From contig NZ_CP136624.1 in NCBI RefSeq assembly GCF_032917945.1, positions 5,828,001 to 5,892,000 on the forward strand: a stretch of DNA of 64,000 nucleotides, read 5' to 3'. Origin of the DNA: Bradyrhizobium sp. sBnM-33 (GTDB taxonomy: Bacteria > Pseudomonadota > Alphaproteobacteria > Rhizobiales > Xanthobacteraceae). Below the pieces are notes generated by a model, which saw only the letters and a program-made list of their open reading frames with translations, made no database searches and was not told where the DNA came from. The translations under genes and the position numbers were made by a program. Shown piece by piece: positions 33,151-41,789 of this stretch (positions are counted from its first letter, which is position 1; every line of letters begins with the position of its first letter).

Positions 33151-33905
33151 TCAGGCCGTTTTGACAGCCCCATCCAGCCAATCATCGAAACGCGTCGGCA
33201 TGATGCGCGCGCCGTCGTCCGGCACCAGCGTGCGCAACGCGAGTGGCGCGCCGAAATACGGCACGTCCGCACCCGCCACGATCTTGCTGGCATCGCCCTG
33301 CTTGCGGAGCCAGCGGCCGACGAAATCCGCGAGCGGCGCCGCTTCGGGACCCGCGACCTCGCGTATGCCATTGGCGGGCTCTCCAAGAGTCACGTCGGCC
33401 AGCGCAACAACCACCTCGTCCGACAGCAACGGCTGCATCAACTGGCTGGAAACGTGGACCTCGCCATCCCTGCGTCCGGAATCCGCGATCGCGCCGACGA
33501 ACTCGAAGAACTGGGTGGCGCGCAGGATCGTGTAGGCCAGCCCGGAATTTTCGATCAGCCGCTCCTGCGCCAGCTTGGCGCGGAAATACCCGCTGCTCTC
33601 GAGTCGGTCGGTACCGACGATCGACAGCGCAATGCAGTGCCGTACACCGGCCTGTTTAGCTGCCGCGATCAGGTTGCGCGTTCCGGTCTCGAAGAAGTGC
33701 AGCACCGCCTCGTCCTCGAACGAGGGCGAATTCGAGACGTCGACGACAATGTCGGCGCCCACGAGCGCCGGTTGGAGCCCCTCGCCGGTCACGGCATTGA
33801 CGCCCCTGCTCGGAGACGCCTGCAGCACCTCGTGACCGCGCGAGGCGAGCAACGGGCCAATTTCGAACCGATCAGACCTGTACCGCCGATGATGACGATC
33901 TTCAT
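33151..33905 (-). pseudogene. NmrA-like NAD(P)-binding protein, frameshifted near the N-terminus
   Basis: The natural start is ATG 33905, preceded by GAGGAGAGAGG, and reads MKIVIIGGTGLIGSK, a perfect Rossmann G-G-T-G-x-I-G loop. Sense then shifts frame at about 33859-33866 (the run GAAATT would need one more A). It continues as IGPLLASRGHEVLQASPSRG, VDVSNSPSFED and RHCIALSIVGTDRLESSGYF to the stop at 33151. The full product would be about 252 residues, as in NmrA/SDR-a5 proteins that bind NAD(P) and act as redox sensors or reductases. It is either a one-base deletion or a sequence error. Confidence 0.8.
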
Positions 33906-34064
33906 TCCTCTCTCCTCGGTCTCTAAGGCCGCGGCCACGCGCCATCACCAAGACCAACTGGAACGGGCCGGTATGACACGCGCAACCGTAAACCCTGGAT
34001 TAATTTGCACCACCTATACTGGTGGTCCGCATATCCGTACCAGCGCAAAATGGCCTGAAACTCC

Positions 34065-36149
34065 ATGAAAATCGGCACCCTGCTCACCGCTGCCATCGTT
34101 TCACTTTCCGCCATCGGCGGCGGGCTCGCCGTCTATGTGGCAGTTTCGAAGTACCAGACCATGGACAAGGTCTCGGTCGCGCAGAGCCGGCTGGAGGTGG
34201 TGCGCGCCGTCGGGGACATCCCGCGCTACATGAACTCCGAGCGCGGCTTCTCGACCAACATCCTGTACGGCCCGCCCGCGGTCGATCCGGCGATCCGGAA
34301 AGAACTCAACGAAAAACTTCGCAAGAACACCGACGCCGCGCGCGACAAGATGAACGCGGTCCGCAAGAACCTGTCCGGCGGGCTCGACGATGCCGCAGCG
34401 ATCGGCACCGGCATCGACGAGCTGAACGTGAAATTCAACGCCCTGCGCGACGCCATCGACAAGGCGATCGATGGCCCGGCCGAAGCGCGCAAGGATGCCG
34501 CCAGAAAGATCGTCGCCGACAATGCCGTGTTCAACGCCGCCGTCACCAAGCTGCTCGACGAGCAGGTGCGCCGCATGGCGCAGCTCGACGGCGATGCCTA
34601 CCGGCAGGCCGTCTATGCCAATATCGCCTGGAACCTGCGCGACGTCGGTGGTTACAACGCCAGCATTCACAAGAATCTCGTTGGCGCCAAGCGCGCCGCC
34701 ACCGAAGCCGAAAAGATGGAATATTCCCGCTCTCAAGGGCGCGCCGACCAGATCCTGATGTCGCTGCAGGAGTTGCGCGGCAACCTGGCGACGCCGCCCA
34801 ACGTGGTCACGGCGCTGGAAAAGATGAACGAAGCCTATGTCGGTCGTTTCGGTAACGAACTGAAACTCGTCAAGGAAGGCGCCGCGTCGGGAAAATACGA
34901 GCACGATGTCGATTTCTTCTACGCCGAATCCCAGAAGGGCCTCGGCGCCGTCGTCGACGTCCGCAACGCCTTCTACGACAACGCCGAGCACATCCTCGGC
35001 ACCGCCTATTCTTCCGCGCGCTTCAGCTTCCTGATCGCGCTCGCAGGTCTGATCGCCGTCGCCACTGCCAGCGCCGCGCTGATCGTGATGGTGCGTCGCC
35101 GCGTCTGCGGGCCGATCGTCGACCTCACCGCCACCATGTCGCGGCTGGCCAGCGGCGACGTTTCAGGTGAAATCGCCGGCGCCGGCCGCGGCGACGAGAT
35201 AGGCGCGATGGCGTCAGCCGTGCGCGTCTTCAAGGACAACTTGATCGAGGCGGAACGTCTTGCCGCAGAAAAGGCCGCCGAGAATGACGGCAAGATGCGC
35301 CGCGCCCGGGTGCTCGACGAACTCACCCGCGCGTTCGAAGCCAAGGTCACCGAACTCGTGGGCGGACTTTCGGCCGCCTCGTCCGTCATGGAAGACACCG
35401 CGCAGTCGATGTCGTCGACAGCGACCGCCACCAACCGCCAGGCGGCGATCGTTGCCGCGGCTTCCGAGCAGACCTCGGCCAACGTGCAGACGGTTGCGAG
35501 CGCCACCGAAGAATTGACCTCCTCGATCTCCGAGATCGGCCGCCAGGTCGCGCAATCGACCGAAATCGCCGCCCGCGCTGTCGATAATGCGCGGCGCACC
35601 GGCGAGACCGCCCGCTCGCTCGCCGAGGGCGCGCAGAAGATCGGCGACGTCGTGACGCTGATCCAGAGCATTGCCGCGCAGACCAACCTCTTGGCGCTGA
35701 ATGCGACCATCGAAGCCGCGCGCGCCGGCGATGCCGGCCGCGGCTTTGCGGTCGTCGCTTCCGAAGTCAAATCGCTGGCCGGCCAGACTGCCAAGGCGAC
35801 CACCGAAATCTCCGAGCAGATCGCGTCCATTCAGGCGGCAAGCGACCAGACCGTGACGGCGATCCAGAACGTCGCCAACGTGATCGCCGAGATCGACCAG
35901 ATCGGAACCGCGATTGCCGCCGCGATCGAGGAACAGGGCTCCGCGACCAAGGAAATCTCCCGCAGCGTGCAGGAAGCCGCGCGCGGCACCCAGGAAGTCA
36001 ATTCCAACATCACGGGCGTTCAGAAGGCCGCTGATGATACCGGCGCTGCCGCCAATCAGGTGCTCGGCGCGGCCGAGCAACTATCCTCGCAGTCCAAGGA
36101 TCTCGCCGGGCAGGTCAACCGCTTCCTCTCGGAGGTGCGCGCGGCGTAA
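34065..36149 (+). CDS. Methyl-accepting chemotaxis protein
   Basis: 694 residues. TM1 at about 5-27 ([20 protein letters not shown]). A long helical periplasmic sensor region covers 30-315. TM2 lies at about 320-343 ([20 protein letters not shown]). HAMP follows ([20 protein letters not shown]...[17 protein letters not shown]), then a signalling domain whose hairpin is [20 protein letters not shown] (about 545-565). The sensor domain is all-helical and contains [10 protein letters not shown] near residue 55, seen in some four-helix-bundle receptors. The ligand is unknown. It signals to CheA/CheW. No other che genes are nearby. No C-terminal CheR-binding pentapeptide is seen. Confidence 0.95.
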   Translation: MKIGTLLTAAIVSLSAIGGGLAVYVAVSKYQTMDKVSVAQSRLEVVRAVGDIPRYMNSERGFSTNILYGPPAVDPAIRKELNEKLRKNTDAARDKMNAVRKNLSGGLDDAAAIGTGIDELNVKFNALRDAIDKAIDGPAEARKDAARKIVADNAVFNAAVTKLLDEQVRRMAQLDGDAYRQAVYANIAWNLRDVGGYNASIHKNLVGAKRAATEAEKMEYSRSQGRADQILMSLQELRGNLATPPNVVTALEKMNEAYVGRFGNELKLVKEGAASGKYEHDVDFFYAESQKGLGAVVDVRNAFYDNAEHILGTAYSSARFSFLIALAGLIAVATASAALIVMVRRRVCGPIVDLTATMSRLASGDVSGEIAGAGRGDEIGAMASAVRVFKDNLIEAERLAAEKAAENDGKMRRARVLDELTRAFEAKVTELVGGLSAASSVMEDTAQSMSSTATATNRQAAIVAAASEQTSANVQTVASATEELTSSISEIGRQVAQSTEIAARAVDNARRTGETARSLAEGAQKIGDVVTLIQSIAAQTNLLALNATIEAARAGDAGRGFAVVASEVKSLAGQTAKATTEISEQIASIQAASDQTVTAIQNVANVIAEIDQIGTAIAAAIEEQGSATKEISRSVQEAARGTQEVNSNITGVQKAADDTGAAANQVLGAAEQLSSQSKDLAGQVNRFLSEVRAA

Positions 36150-36319
36150 ATTCGCTCTTCAATCGGCGAACCCGACATAACGGACGAATCCCTATCCGGC
36201 TCGCAATCTGAGAAGCCGCGCGATGCGCAGCGCCATGTGTTCCGCGCCTCCCCGCATCCGCTGCCGCAAATCGACCAGAAATTGTGCCTAGCCAGTGCGC
36301 CTCTTACACGGGGCGAGCC

Positions 36320-37294
36320 TTGAACAAGAAACTGAAATATGCGGCGGCGGCGATCGCCGTCCTTGGCGCAGCCATCTACCTCAACAACACCAATCATCTC
36401 GCCGCCCATCGGGAGGGCAAACCCGTCCTGCTCGCGCACCGCGGCATTGCCCAGCGCTTCAACGAGCGCGAGCTGAAGAACGACACCTGCACGGCAGCGC
36501 AGATGCTGCCGTCAACGCATCAATACCTGGAGAACACGATCGACTCGATGCGGGCCAGTTTTGCCGCTGGCGCCGATATCGTCGAGGTCGACGTTCACCC
36601 GACGACCGACGGTGAATTCGCGGTGTTTCATGACTGGACGCTGGATTGCCGCACCAACGGACACGGCGTCACGCGCGAACACTCCATGGCCTATTTGAAG
36701 AAGCTCGATATCGGCCATGGCTATACAGCCGATGGAGGCAAGACCTTTCCGTTTCGCGGCAAGGGCATCGGCCGGATGCCGAGACTCGCCGAGGTGCTGG
36801 CCACCTTTCCGCAACAGCGGCTGCTGATCAACGTGAAGAGCCGGGACGCGTCCGAGGGAGAGAAGCTGGCAGCCGTGCTGAACAAGCTTCCCAGCGAACG
36901 CCGGGTGCAGATCATGGTCTATGGCGGCGACGAGCCGGTCGAGATCGTGCGCCGGCGCCTGCCGGATGTCCGAACCATCTCGCGCTCGACCATCAAGAGC
37001 TGCCTGCTCGGCTACATCGGCTATGGCTGGACCGGCATCGTGCCGAAAGCGTGCAGCAACGCGATGGTAATGTTGCCGATCAATGTCGCGCCGTGGATGT
37101 GGGGTTGGCCCGACCGCTTCCTCAACCGCATGAAGGCAGCCAACAGCGAGGTTTTCGTGCTCGGCCCGTACCGCGGCGGTGAATTCTCTACCGGAATAGA
37201 TACGGCAGAGCAGTTTGCAAGGCTGCCGCAAAACTATTCGGCTGGGATCTGGACCAACGAGATCGAGGCCATCGCCCCGCTCGCGCGCAAATAG
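36320..37294 (+). CDS. Glycerophosphodiester phosphodiesterase family protein
   Basis: About 324 residues from a TTG at 36320, which has GGGGCGAG before it; a GTG at 36284 would extend it by 12. The N-terminus is a membrane anchor or signal (LKYAAAAIAVLGAAIYLNNT). The GDPD motifs are VLLAHRGIAQRF (His, Arg), AGADIVEVDVHPTTDGEFAV (metal-binding Glu, Asp) and VFHDWTLDC (second His). It hydrolyses glycerophosphodiesters to glycerol-3-phosphate and an alcohol, probably in the periplasm. A CRTNGHG loop and several Cys suggest a disulfide. It is monocistronic. Confidence 0.9.
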   Translation: MNKKLKYAAAAIAVLGAAIYLNNTNHLAAHREGKPVLLAHRGIAQRFNERELKNDTCTAAQMLPSTHQYLENTIDSMRASFAAGADIVEVDVHPTTDGEFAVFHDWTLDCRTNGHGVTREHSMAYLKKLDIGHGYTADGGKTFPFRGKGIGRMPRLAEVLATFPQQRLLINVKSRDASEGEKLAAVLNKLPSERRVQIMVYGGDEPVEIVRRRLPDVRTISRSTIKSCLLGYIGYGWTGIVPKACSNAMVMLPINVAPWMWGWPDRFLNRMKAANSEVFVLGPYRGGEFSTGIDTAEQFARLPQNYSAGIWTNEIEAIAPLARK

Positions 37295-37394
37295 CATTTG
37301 TGGGGTTGGTGCAGAACGCGGAACCCACCTCGTGCAAGCCGGAACATCCGTCACTTGTTGTCGTTAGCCGGCATTAGCGGAAGGGAATGCACCC

Positions 37395-37763
37395 ATGACG
37401 TGGAAAGGCAAATGGCGAAATCAATACGGCTCCATCGTTGACATTACCGACGACGCCAATCGCAGGATCAGCGGCACCTTCAAAACCGCGCTTAGGGACA
37501 GCGGATTCTACGGACAGGAAATTCCCGTCGTCGGTATCCATCAGGGCGATTGCATCAGTTTTGTCGCCGGCGGTGAAACGGCGGCGGGAGATGCCGCGGT
37601 CTCCTACACCGGCCTGCTGCGCGATGGAAAAATGGAAACAATGTGGTTCGTTGTCGTTGACAGTGCGATCCGGGCGTCGGGAGAAGGTCCACCCGGCAAA
37701 AAGGAAAAACTAAACTGGTGGCGTTCAATCAGCACTAACGCCGATACGTTTGAGCGCATGTGA
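37395..37763 (+). CDS. Avidin/streptavidin-family protein, no signal peptide
   Basis: 122 residues from ATG 37395, with GGAAGGGAATG upstream. It follows the avidin beta-barrel pattern: WKGKWRNQYGSIVDI at the start, RISGTFKTAL, AAVSYTGLLRDGKMETMWFV and the C-terminal WWRSISTNADTFERM. Against streptavidin, ligand residues appear as N9, S13, F29 (for Tyr43), T31 (for Ser45), Y71 (near Trp92), W84 (for Trp108), W108/W109 (for Trp120) and D117 (for Asp128). Most of the biotin pocket is therefore conserved, but two aromatic positions are changed. Bradyrhizobium is known for bradavidins. The absence of an export signal is unusual. Biotin binding is inferred, not shown. Confidence 0.82.
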   Translation: MTWKGKWRNQYGSIVDITDDANRRISGTFKTALRDSGFYGQEIPVVGIHQGDCISFVAGGETAAGDAAVSYTGLLRDGKMETMWFVVVDSAIRASGEGPPGKKEKLNWWRSISTNADTFERM

Positions 37764-37773
37764 CGGCTCCGCA

Positions 37774-39396
37774 TCAACTCCGCAACCCCGGCGCCTCGTG
37801 CCCGGTGCGCGCGACATATTCGGTGTAACCGCCGCCAAACTGGTGGATGCCTTCCGGCGTCAGCTCGAGCACGCGGTTGGAGAGCGCCGCCAGGAAATGC
37901 CGGTCGTGGGACACGAACAGCATGGTACCCTCGAACTCTGACAGCGCATTGATCAGCATTTCCTTGGTCGCGAGATCCAAATGGTTGGTCGGCTCGTCCA
38001 GCACCAGGAAATTCGGCGGATCGTAGAGCATTTTTGCCATCACCAGCCGTGCCTTCTCGCCGCCCGAGAGCACGCGGCACTTCTTCTCGACGTCGTCGCC
38101 GGAGAAACCAAAGCAGCCCGCGAGCGCGCGGAGCGAACCTTGTCCCGCCTGCGGAAAGGAATCTTCCAGCCATTCGAACACCGTGCGTTCACCGTCGAGC
38201 AGGTCCATGGCGTGCTGGGCGAAGTAGCCCATCTTGACGCTGCCGCCGATCGCCACAGTGCCATCGTCGGGTTCGGCGGAGCCCGCCACCAGCTTCAACA
38301 GCGTCGATTTGCCGGCGCCGTTGACGCCCATCACGCACCACCGCTCCTTGCGGCGGATCATGAAATCGAGGCCCTGATAGATGGTGCGGCTGCCATAGCC
38401 CTTGTGGACGTTCTTCAGGCTGACGACGTCCTCGCCCGAGCGCGGCGCCGGCATGAACTCGAACGCCACCGTCTGGCGGCGCTTCGGCGGCTCGACGCGC
38501 TCGATCTTGTCGAGCTTTTTCACCCGGCTCTGCACCTGCGCCGCATGCGAAGCGCGCGCCTTGAAGCGCTCAATGAACTTGATCTCCTTCGCCAGCATGG
38601 CCTGCTGGCGCTCGAACTGGGCCTGCTGCTGCTTTTCGTTCAGCGCGCGCTGCTGCTCGTAGAATTCGTAATTGCCGGAATATGTCGTGAGCGTACCGCC
38701 GTCGATCTCGACGACCTTGTTGATGATGCGATTGATGAACTCTCGGTCATGCGAGGTCATCAACAGCGCGCCTTCGTATCCCTTCAGGAACTGCTCGAGC
38801 CAGATCAGGCTCTCAAGGTCGAGATGGTTGCTCGGCTCGTCCAGCAGCATCACGTCAGGCCGCATCAGGAGGATACGCGCCAACGTGACCCGCATCTTCC
38901 AGCCGCCGGAAAGCGCGCCGACATCGCCCTCCATCATCTCTTGGCTGAAGCCTAAGCCCGACAACGCCTCGCGGGCCCGGCCGTCAAGCGCATAGCCGTC
39001 GAGCTCCTCGAAGCGGTGCTGCACCTCGCCGTAGCGCGCGATGATATCTTCCATCTCGTCGGCGCGATCCGGATCGGCCATCGCGGCCTCGAGCTCCCTG
39101 AGCTCGTTTGCCACGACGCTGACAGGCCCGGCGCCGTCCATCACCTCGGCTACGGCGCTGCGGCCCGACATCTCGCCGACGTCCTGGCTGAAATAGCCGA
39201 TCGTAATGCCCCGATCGAGCGAGACTTGGCCCTCGTCGGGTAGTTCCTGGCCTGAAATCATCCGAAATAGCGTGGTCTTGCCCGCACCGTTCGGGCCGAC
39301 GAGGCCGATTTTCTCGCCCTTCTGAAGGGCTGCGGAGGCTTCGATGAAGAGGATCTGGTGGCCGACTTGCTTGCTGACGTTATCGAGACGGATCAT
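37774..39396 (-). CDS. ABC-F family ATPase (YbiT-like)
   Basis: 540 residues with two ABC domains and no membrane segment. Walker A motifs are GLVGPNGAGKTTLF (about 33-46) and GVNGAGKSTLLK (about 350). Signatures are LSGGWKMRVTLARILL and LSGGEKARLVMAKML. Walker B motifs are VMLLDEPSNHLDL and FLVLDEPTNHLDL. The linker between domains is a charged helix (YEQQRALNEKQQQAQFERQQ), as in ABC-F proteins that act on the ribosome in translation. Length and linker suit YbiT. It is convergent with the avidin-like gene, 10 bases apart. Confidence 0.95.
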   Translation of the reverse strand: MIRLDNVSKQVGHQILFIEASAALQKGEKIGLVGPNGAGKTTLFRMISGQELPDEGQVSLDRGITIGYFSQDVGEMSGRSAVAEVMDGAGPVSVVANELRELEAAMADPDRADEMEDIIARYGEVQHRFEELDGYALDGRAREALSGLGFSQEMMEGDVGALSGGWKMRVTLARILLMRPDVMLLDEPSNHLDLESLIWLEQFLKGYEGALLMTSHDREFINRIINKVVEIDGGTLTTYSGNYEFYEQQRALNEKQQQAQFERQQAMLAKEIKFIERFKARASHAAQVQSRVKKLDKIERVEPPKRRQTVAFEFMPAPRSGEDVVSLKNVHKGYGSRTIYQGLDFMIRRKERWCVMGVNGAGKSTLLKLVAGSAEPDDGTVAIGGSVKMGYFAQHAMDLLDGERTVFEWLEDSFPQAGQGSLRALAGCFGFSGDDVEKKCRVLSGGEKARLVMAKMLYDPPNFLVLDEPTNHLDLATKEMLINALSEFEGTMLFVSHDRHFLAALSNRVLELTPEGIHQFGGGYTEYVARTGHEAPGLRS

Positions 39397-39674
39397 TGGG
39401 CCCTGAACGGAGGAAATCGATGTGGCCGCTGCTTAGGACATCTGGCGTGCTTGTGGAAGCGGTTCCGAAATATTCCCGCCGCAACAAGCGAGCGCTACCT
39501 GACGGCGTTCTGGACTGTCGCTGCAACTGCATCCCAGGAGACATAACATCCAGGAGACATAATGGGGTGGCCGAATGAACTCGCGTGTGGGCCGTAAAAC
39601 CTTCAAGCGCTGCGAACCGATCTGTACCAGCATCGTTAGCCCGTCATCTCCAATTGAACTGACGGAGAGTTCCC

Positions 39675-40124
39675 ATGAGCGCAACAGGTCTCGAAGTATT
39701 CGACAGAACGCTCCAGATCACCAACACGTGGTTGGACGAAGTGATGGCAACGCTGCCGCGCGATCGCAAGCTGGCATGGCATATTCTGGGTTCGGTGTTG
39801 CGAACCATCCGCGACCGGGTTCCAGTTAATCTTGCCGCACATTTGGGCGCGCAGCTTCCGCTATTGGTGCGCGGCACCTATTACGACCAATGGCGGCCGA
39901 GTGAAGCGCCGAAGGCGTGGCGATCGGCAGATGAGTTTCTCTCCATCATCTCGGAAGAACTTAGTTCGCAGAAACCGGTCGATGCCAAGGATGCAGCGCA
40001 GGCGGTGTTCCGCGTTCTGAACCATCATGTCGATCCCAATCAGGTTGAGAAGGTGCGCCACGCGCTTCCGGAAGACGTTCAGGCGTTGTGGCCCGGTAAC
40101 AACCGGGTTTCATCGGCGGCTTGA
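39675..40124 (+). CDS. DUF2267-domain protein
   Basis: 149 residues from ATG 39675, with GGAGAG upstream. It follows the DUF2267 pattern of two helical repeats: FDRTLQITNTWLDEVMATLP, AWHILGSVLRTIRDRVPVNL, AAHLGAQLPLLVRGTYYDQW, then VFRVLNHHVDPNQVEKVRHA and LPEDVQALWP. The family is often found with stress-response genes and has no known activity. It heads a run of four small hydrophilic genes on the same strand. The 278 bases upstream contain a short duplication (CCAGGAGACATAA twice, 39533-39562). Confidence 0.9.
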   Translation: MSATGLEVFDRTLQITNTWLDEVMATLPRDRKLAWHILGSVLRTIRDRVPVNLAAHLGAQLPLLVRGTYYDQWRPSEAPKAWRSADEFLSIISEELSSQKPVDAKDAAQAVFRVLNHHVDPNQVEKVRHALPEDVQALWPGNNRVSSAA

Positions 40125-40221
40125 TGCGGCATCTGATCGCGGTTCCGAACATCGACAAGAACCCTGATGTTCGCCGGGCGTTGTCTTGCAGCACAAAGGC
40201 AATCAACAACTGGAGCCAGCA

Positions 40222-40404
40222 ATGACCAGACCTCCGCCCGTGCCGCAGGACAATCAAAGCCACAAGGGTACCGGCGATCCCAAATCCGGCAACGCCCATG
40301 AAGTTCGGAAGGGCCACGGCCGCGTTGAAAATCCCCGTGAGCAGGGCCAACAGGGCAACACCGCCCAAAACACGACTCATCAGGGCTATCAGCAGGATCG
40401 CTAG
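40222..40404 (+). CDS. Small, very hydrophilic protein (Gln/Asn-rich)
   Basis: 60 residues from ATG 40222, with TGGAGC upstream. It has no hydrophobic core: MTRPPPVPQDNQSHKGTGDP, then GNAHEVRKGHGRVENPREQG and QQGNTAQNTTHQGYQQDR. The QGN-x-x-QNTTxxGxQQDR ending is one I recall from other Bradyrhizobium genomes. It is expected to be intrinsically disordered, like plant LEA or GsiB-type stress proteins; this is inference from composition. The next gene starts 16 bases downstream. Confidence 0.75.
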   Translation: MTRPPPVPQDNQSHKGTGDPKSGNAHEVRKGHGRVENPREQGQQGNTAQNTTHQGYQQDR

Positions 40405-40420
40405 TCCAGGAGCGAGCACC

Positions 40421-40645
40421 ATGTCGACATCAACCAAGACGCCCGCGAGCATTCGCCAAGGCGGCCCGGGCGCTTCCCATGAGAACGCCAAGGAGCCGCT
40501 TCACGTTAAGAAACCACCGGCTGACGATCCGAAACGCCGCCACAGCCACGTTTCCGGCGGCGGTGGCGAACACGATACCCATCACACTCATCATCCGGAA
40601 CGAAAGGGCGGCGGCACTCACCCCGCTTCGAAGGTTAAGCCATGA
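40421..40645 (+). CDS. Small hydrophilic His/Gly/Pro-rich protein
   Basis: 74 residues from ATG 40421, preceded by CCAGGAGCGAG. It is disordered by composition: IRQGGPGASHENAKEPLHVK, then a His cluster (GGGGEHDTHHTHHPERKGGG) that could bind a metal such as Zn, Ni or Cu. The stop overlaps the ATG of the next gene (ATGA), so the two are translationally coupled. The family is not recognised. Confidence 0.72.
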   Translation: MSTSTKTPASIRQGGPGASHENAKEPLHVKKPPADDPKRRHSHVSGGGGEHDTHHTHHPERKGGGTHPASKVKP

Positions 40646-41148
40646 GCACCAAGCACGTGAAACTGAATCGGCCGACTAACGTCGATCTTGTTCGCAATCC
40701 GCTGATCGGAGGCTCGAAGGGGACGACGATGGCAGGAGTGACGCCAGACGAGTTGGAGGAGTTCGAAGGCGCCAACACTTTCGAGGGCGACATCGAGAAT
40801 GATACCAATCCGCAAGGTGGTATCGACAAGGCGGAGGTTCGCGACCGACGCCGCGGACCCCCGCAAAACGATCGGGACAGCGGCCCGCGCAGAATGCCGC
40901 TGCAGGGTAAGAAGACGCACGAGCAGCAATTGCGCATCCTTGAAAGGAGGCCTGATGTCCCCGACGCGAGACAGATGGAGGAGGAGATCGCGCGCACGCA
41001 ACAGACTGGTGGTGCAAAAACCGTCAAGCGCGGAGCACGCCAATCGGAATTTCCGGTAAGCCGCGGCGGCCTCAACCAGGAAAGCCAGCACAACAAGCAC
41101 AATCGTCCGGGCCAGTCGGGCCACAAGCCTCAAAAGCCAGAGGGATAG
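40642..41148 (+). CDS. Hydrophilic protein of the same cluster
   Basis: 168 residues, overlapping the previous gene by ATGA. It opens MSTKHVKLNRPTNVDLVRNP, then TPDELEEFEGANTFEGDIEN. The middle and end are Arg/Gln/Asn-rich and charged (VRDRRRGPPQNDRDSGPRRM, then GGLNQESQHNKHNRPGQSGH). No hydrophobic segment or Cys is present. The first 50 residues may fold; the rest looks disordered. The function is unknown. The next gene begins 4 bases after the stop. Confidence 0.75.
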   Translation: MSTKHVKLNRPTNVDLVRNPLIGGSKGTTMAGVTPDELEEFEGANTFEGDIENDTNPQGGIDKAEVRDRRRGPPQNDRDSGPRRMPLQGKKTHEQQLRILERRPDVPDARQMEEEIARTQQTGGAKTVKRGARQSEFPVSRGGLNQESQHNKHNRPGQSGHKPQKPEG

Positions 41149-41152
41149 TATC

Positions 41153-41377
41153 ATGACACGTGGAGCACACGGAGACGGCAAGCATCTCGGCCCTGGCGCG
41201 AAGGGCAAAGGCGCCGGGACCGGCGCTATGACGGACGTGCAGGACGACCTGATTGGCGACAACACGGTGCTTTCCAACCGCGACAAGGCCGAGCATTCGC
41301 GCGATCGTGGCCAGGACAGCAAATGGTCCCAAACCGAGCAGTTGAAAGACCACGCCGCAAACAGGGGCCGCGGATAA
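41153..41377 (+). CDS. Small hydrophilic Gly/Asp-rich protein, last of the cluster
   Basis: 74 residues from ATG 41153, 4 bases after the preceding stop, with AGAGGGAT upstream. The sequence is MTRGAHGDGKHLGPGAKGKG, AGTGAMTDVQDDLIGDNTVL and DSKWSQTEQLKDHAANRGRG, with no core hydrophobicity. The shared composition of four consecutive genes suggests a common role, perhaps desiccation or osmotic protection. No regulator is in the operon; the convergent LuxR-type gene ends 35 bases away. Confidence 0.75.
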   Translation: MTRGAHGDGKHLGPGAKGKGAGTGAMTDVQDDLIGDNTVLSNRDKAEHSRDRGQDSKWSQTEQLKDHAANRGRG

Positions 41378-41411
41378 GACGAGAGTTTGTCGGTCGAGCA
41401 CGCGCGGAGAT

Positions 41412-41789
41412 TTACAGGTTGATCACACCAAGTCGCGCGGCGTGCGCTACCGCATCGGTACGGCCGGTTGCATCGAGCTTGGCGAGCAGCGAAGCCACGT
41501 GGAACTTGGCGGTGTGCACGGATATTCCGAGCTGTCGCGCAATGGCTTTGTTGGATGCGCCTTCGGCCATCAGGACAAGTACGTCGCGCTCGCGTGGCGT
41601 GAGATCGATATCGGGCGCGTCGACTACCGTCGGCGCGTCCCGTGACACGAGCGCGACCGTCGCTGCCTCTCCGGGCGCCGCCAGACGAAGCCCGGACACG
41701 GCGCCGAGCAGCGACGCGAGCCTGTCCGCCAGCACCGGATCGGCGATCTCGATAGCAACCACAATGACCGGTGAGGCCGCTTCGCTCAC
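41412..41789 (-). CDS. LuxR-family HTH regulator with a degenerate N-terminal domain
   Basis: 125 residues. The C-terminal 65 are a standard LuxR/NarL helix-turn-helix: DIDLTPRERDVLVLMAEGAS, NKAIARQLGISVHTAKFHVA and SLLAKLDATGRTDAVAHAAR. The N-terminal ~58 residues (VIVVAIEIADPVLADRLASL) resemble part of a response-regulator receiver but lack the length and the phospho-Asp, so it is probably not a normal two-component protein. Its ATG overlaps the stop of the HtrA-like gene (ATGA), so the two proteins are made together and may act together. Confidence 0.88.
   Translation of the reverse strand: MSEAASPVIVVAIEIADPVLADRLASLLGAVSGLRLAAPGEAATVALVSRDAPTVVDAPDIDLTPRERDVLVLMAEGASNKAIARQLGISVHTAKFHVASLLAKLDATGRTDAVAHAARLGVINL

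Noticed and set aside
34101..36080. Long minus-strand frames across the chemoreceptor gene
   Set aside because: They are shadows of high-GC coding DNA; the plus strand has complete HAMP and signalling domains.
39535..39595. Short leader frame after AGGAGACATAATG
   Set aside because: The AGGAG-ATAATG context is good, but the frame is only 11 codons and nothing links it to the DUF2267 gene; the local duplication explains the motif.
39961..40491. Long minus-strand frame with hydrophobic segments
   Set aside because: It is antisense to the hydrophilic genes at 40222-40404 and 40421-40645, which have ribosome sites and a C-terminal motif I recall from other genomes. Codons complementary to polar ones give apparent membrane segments.
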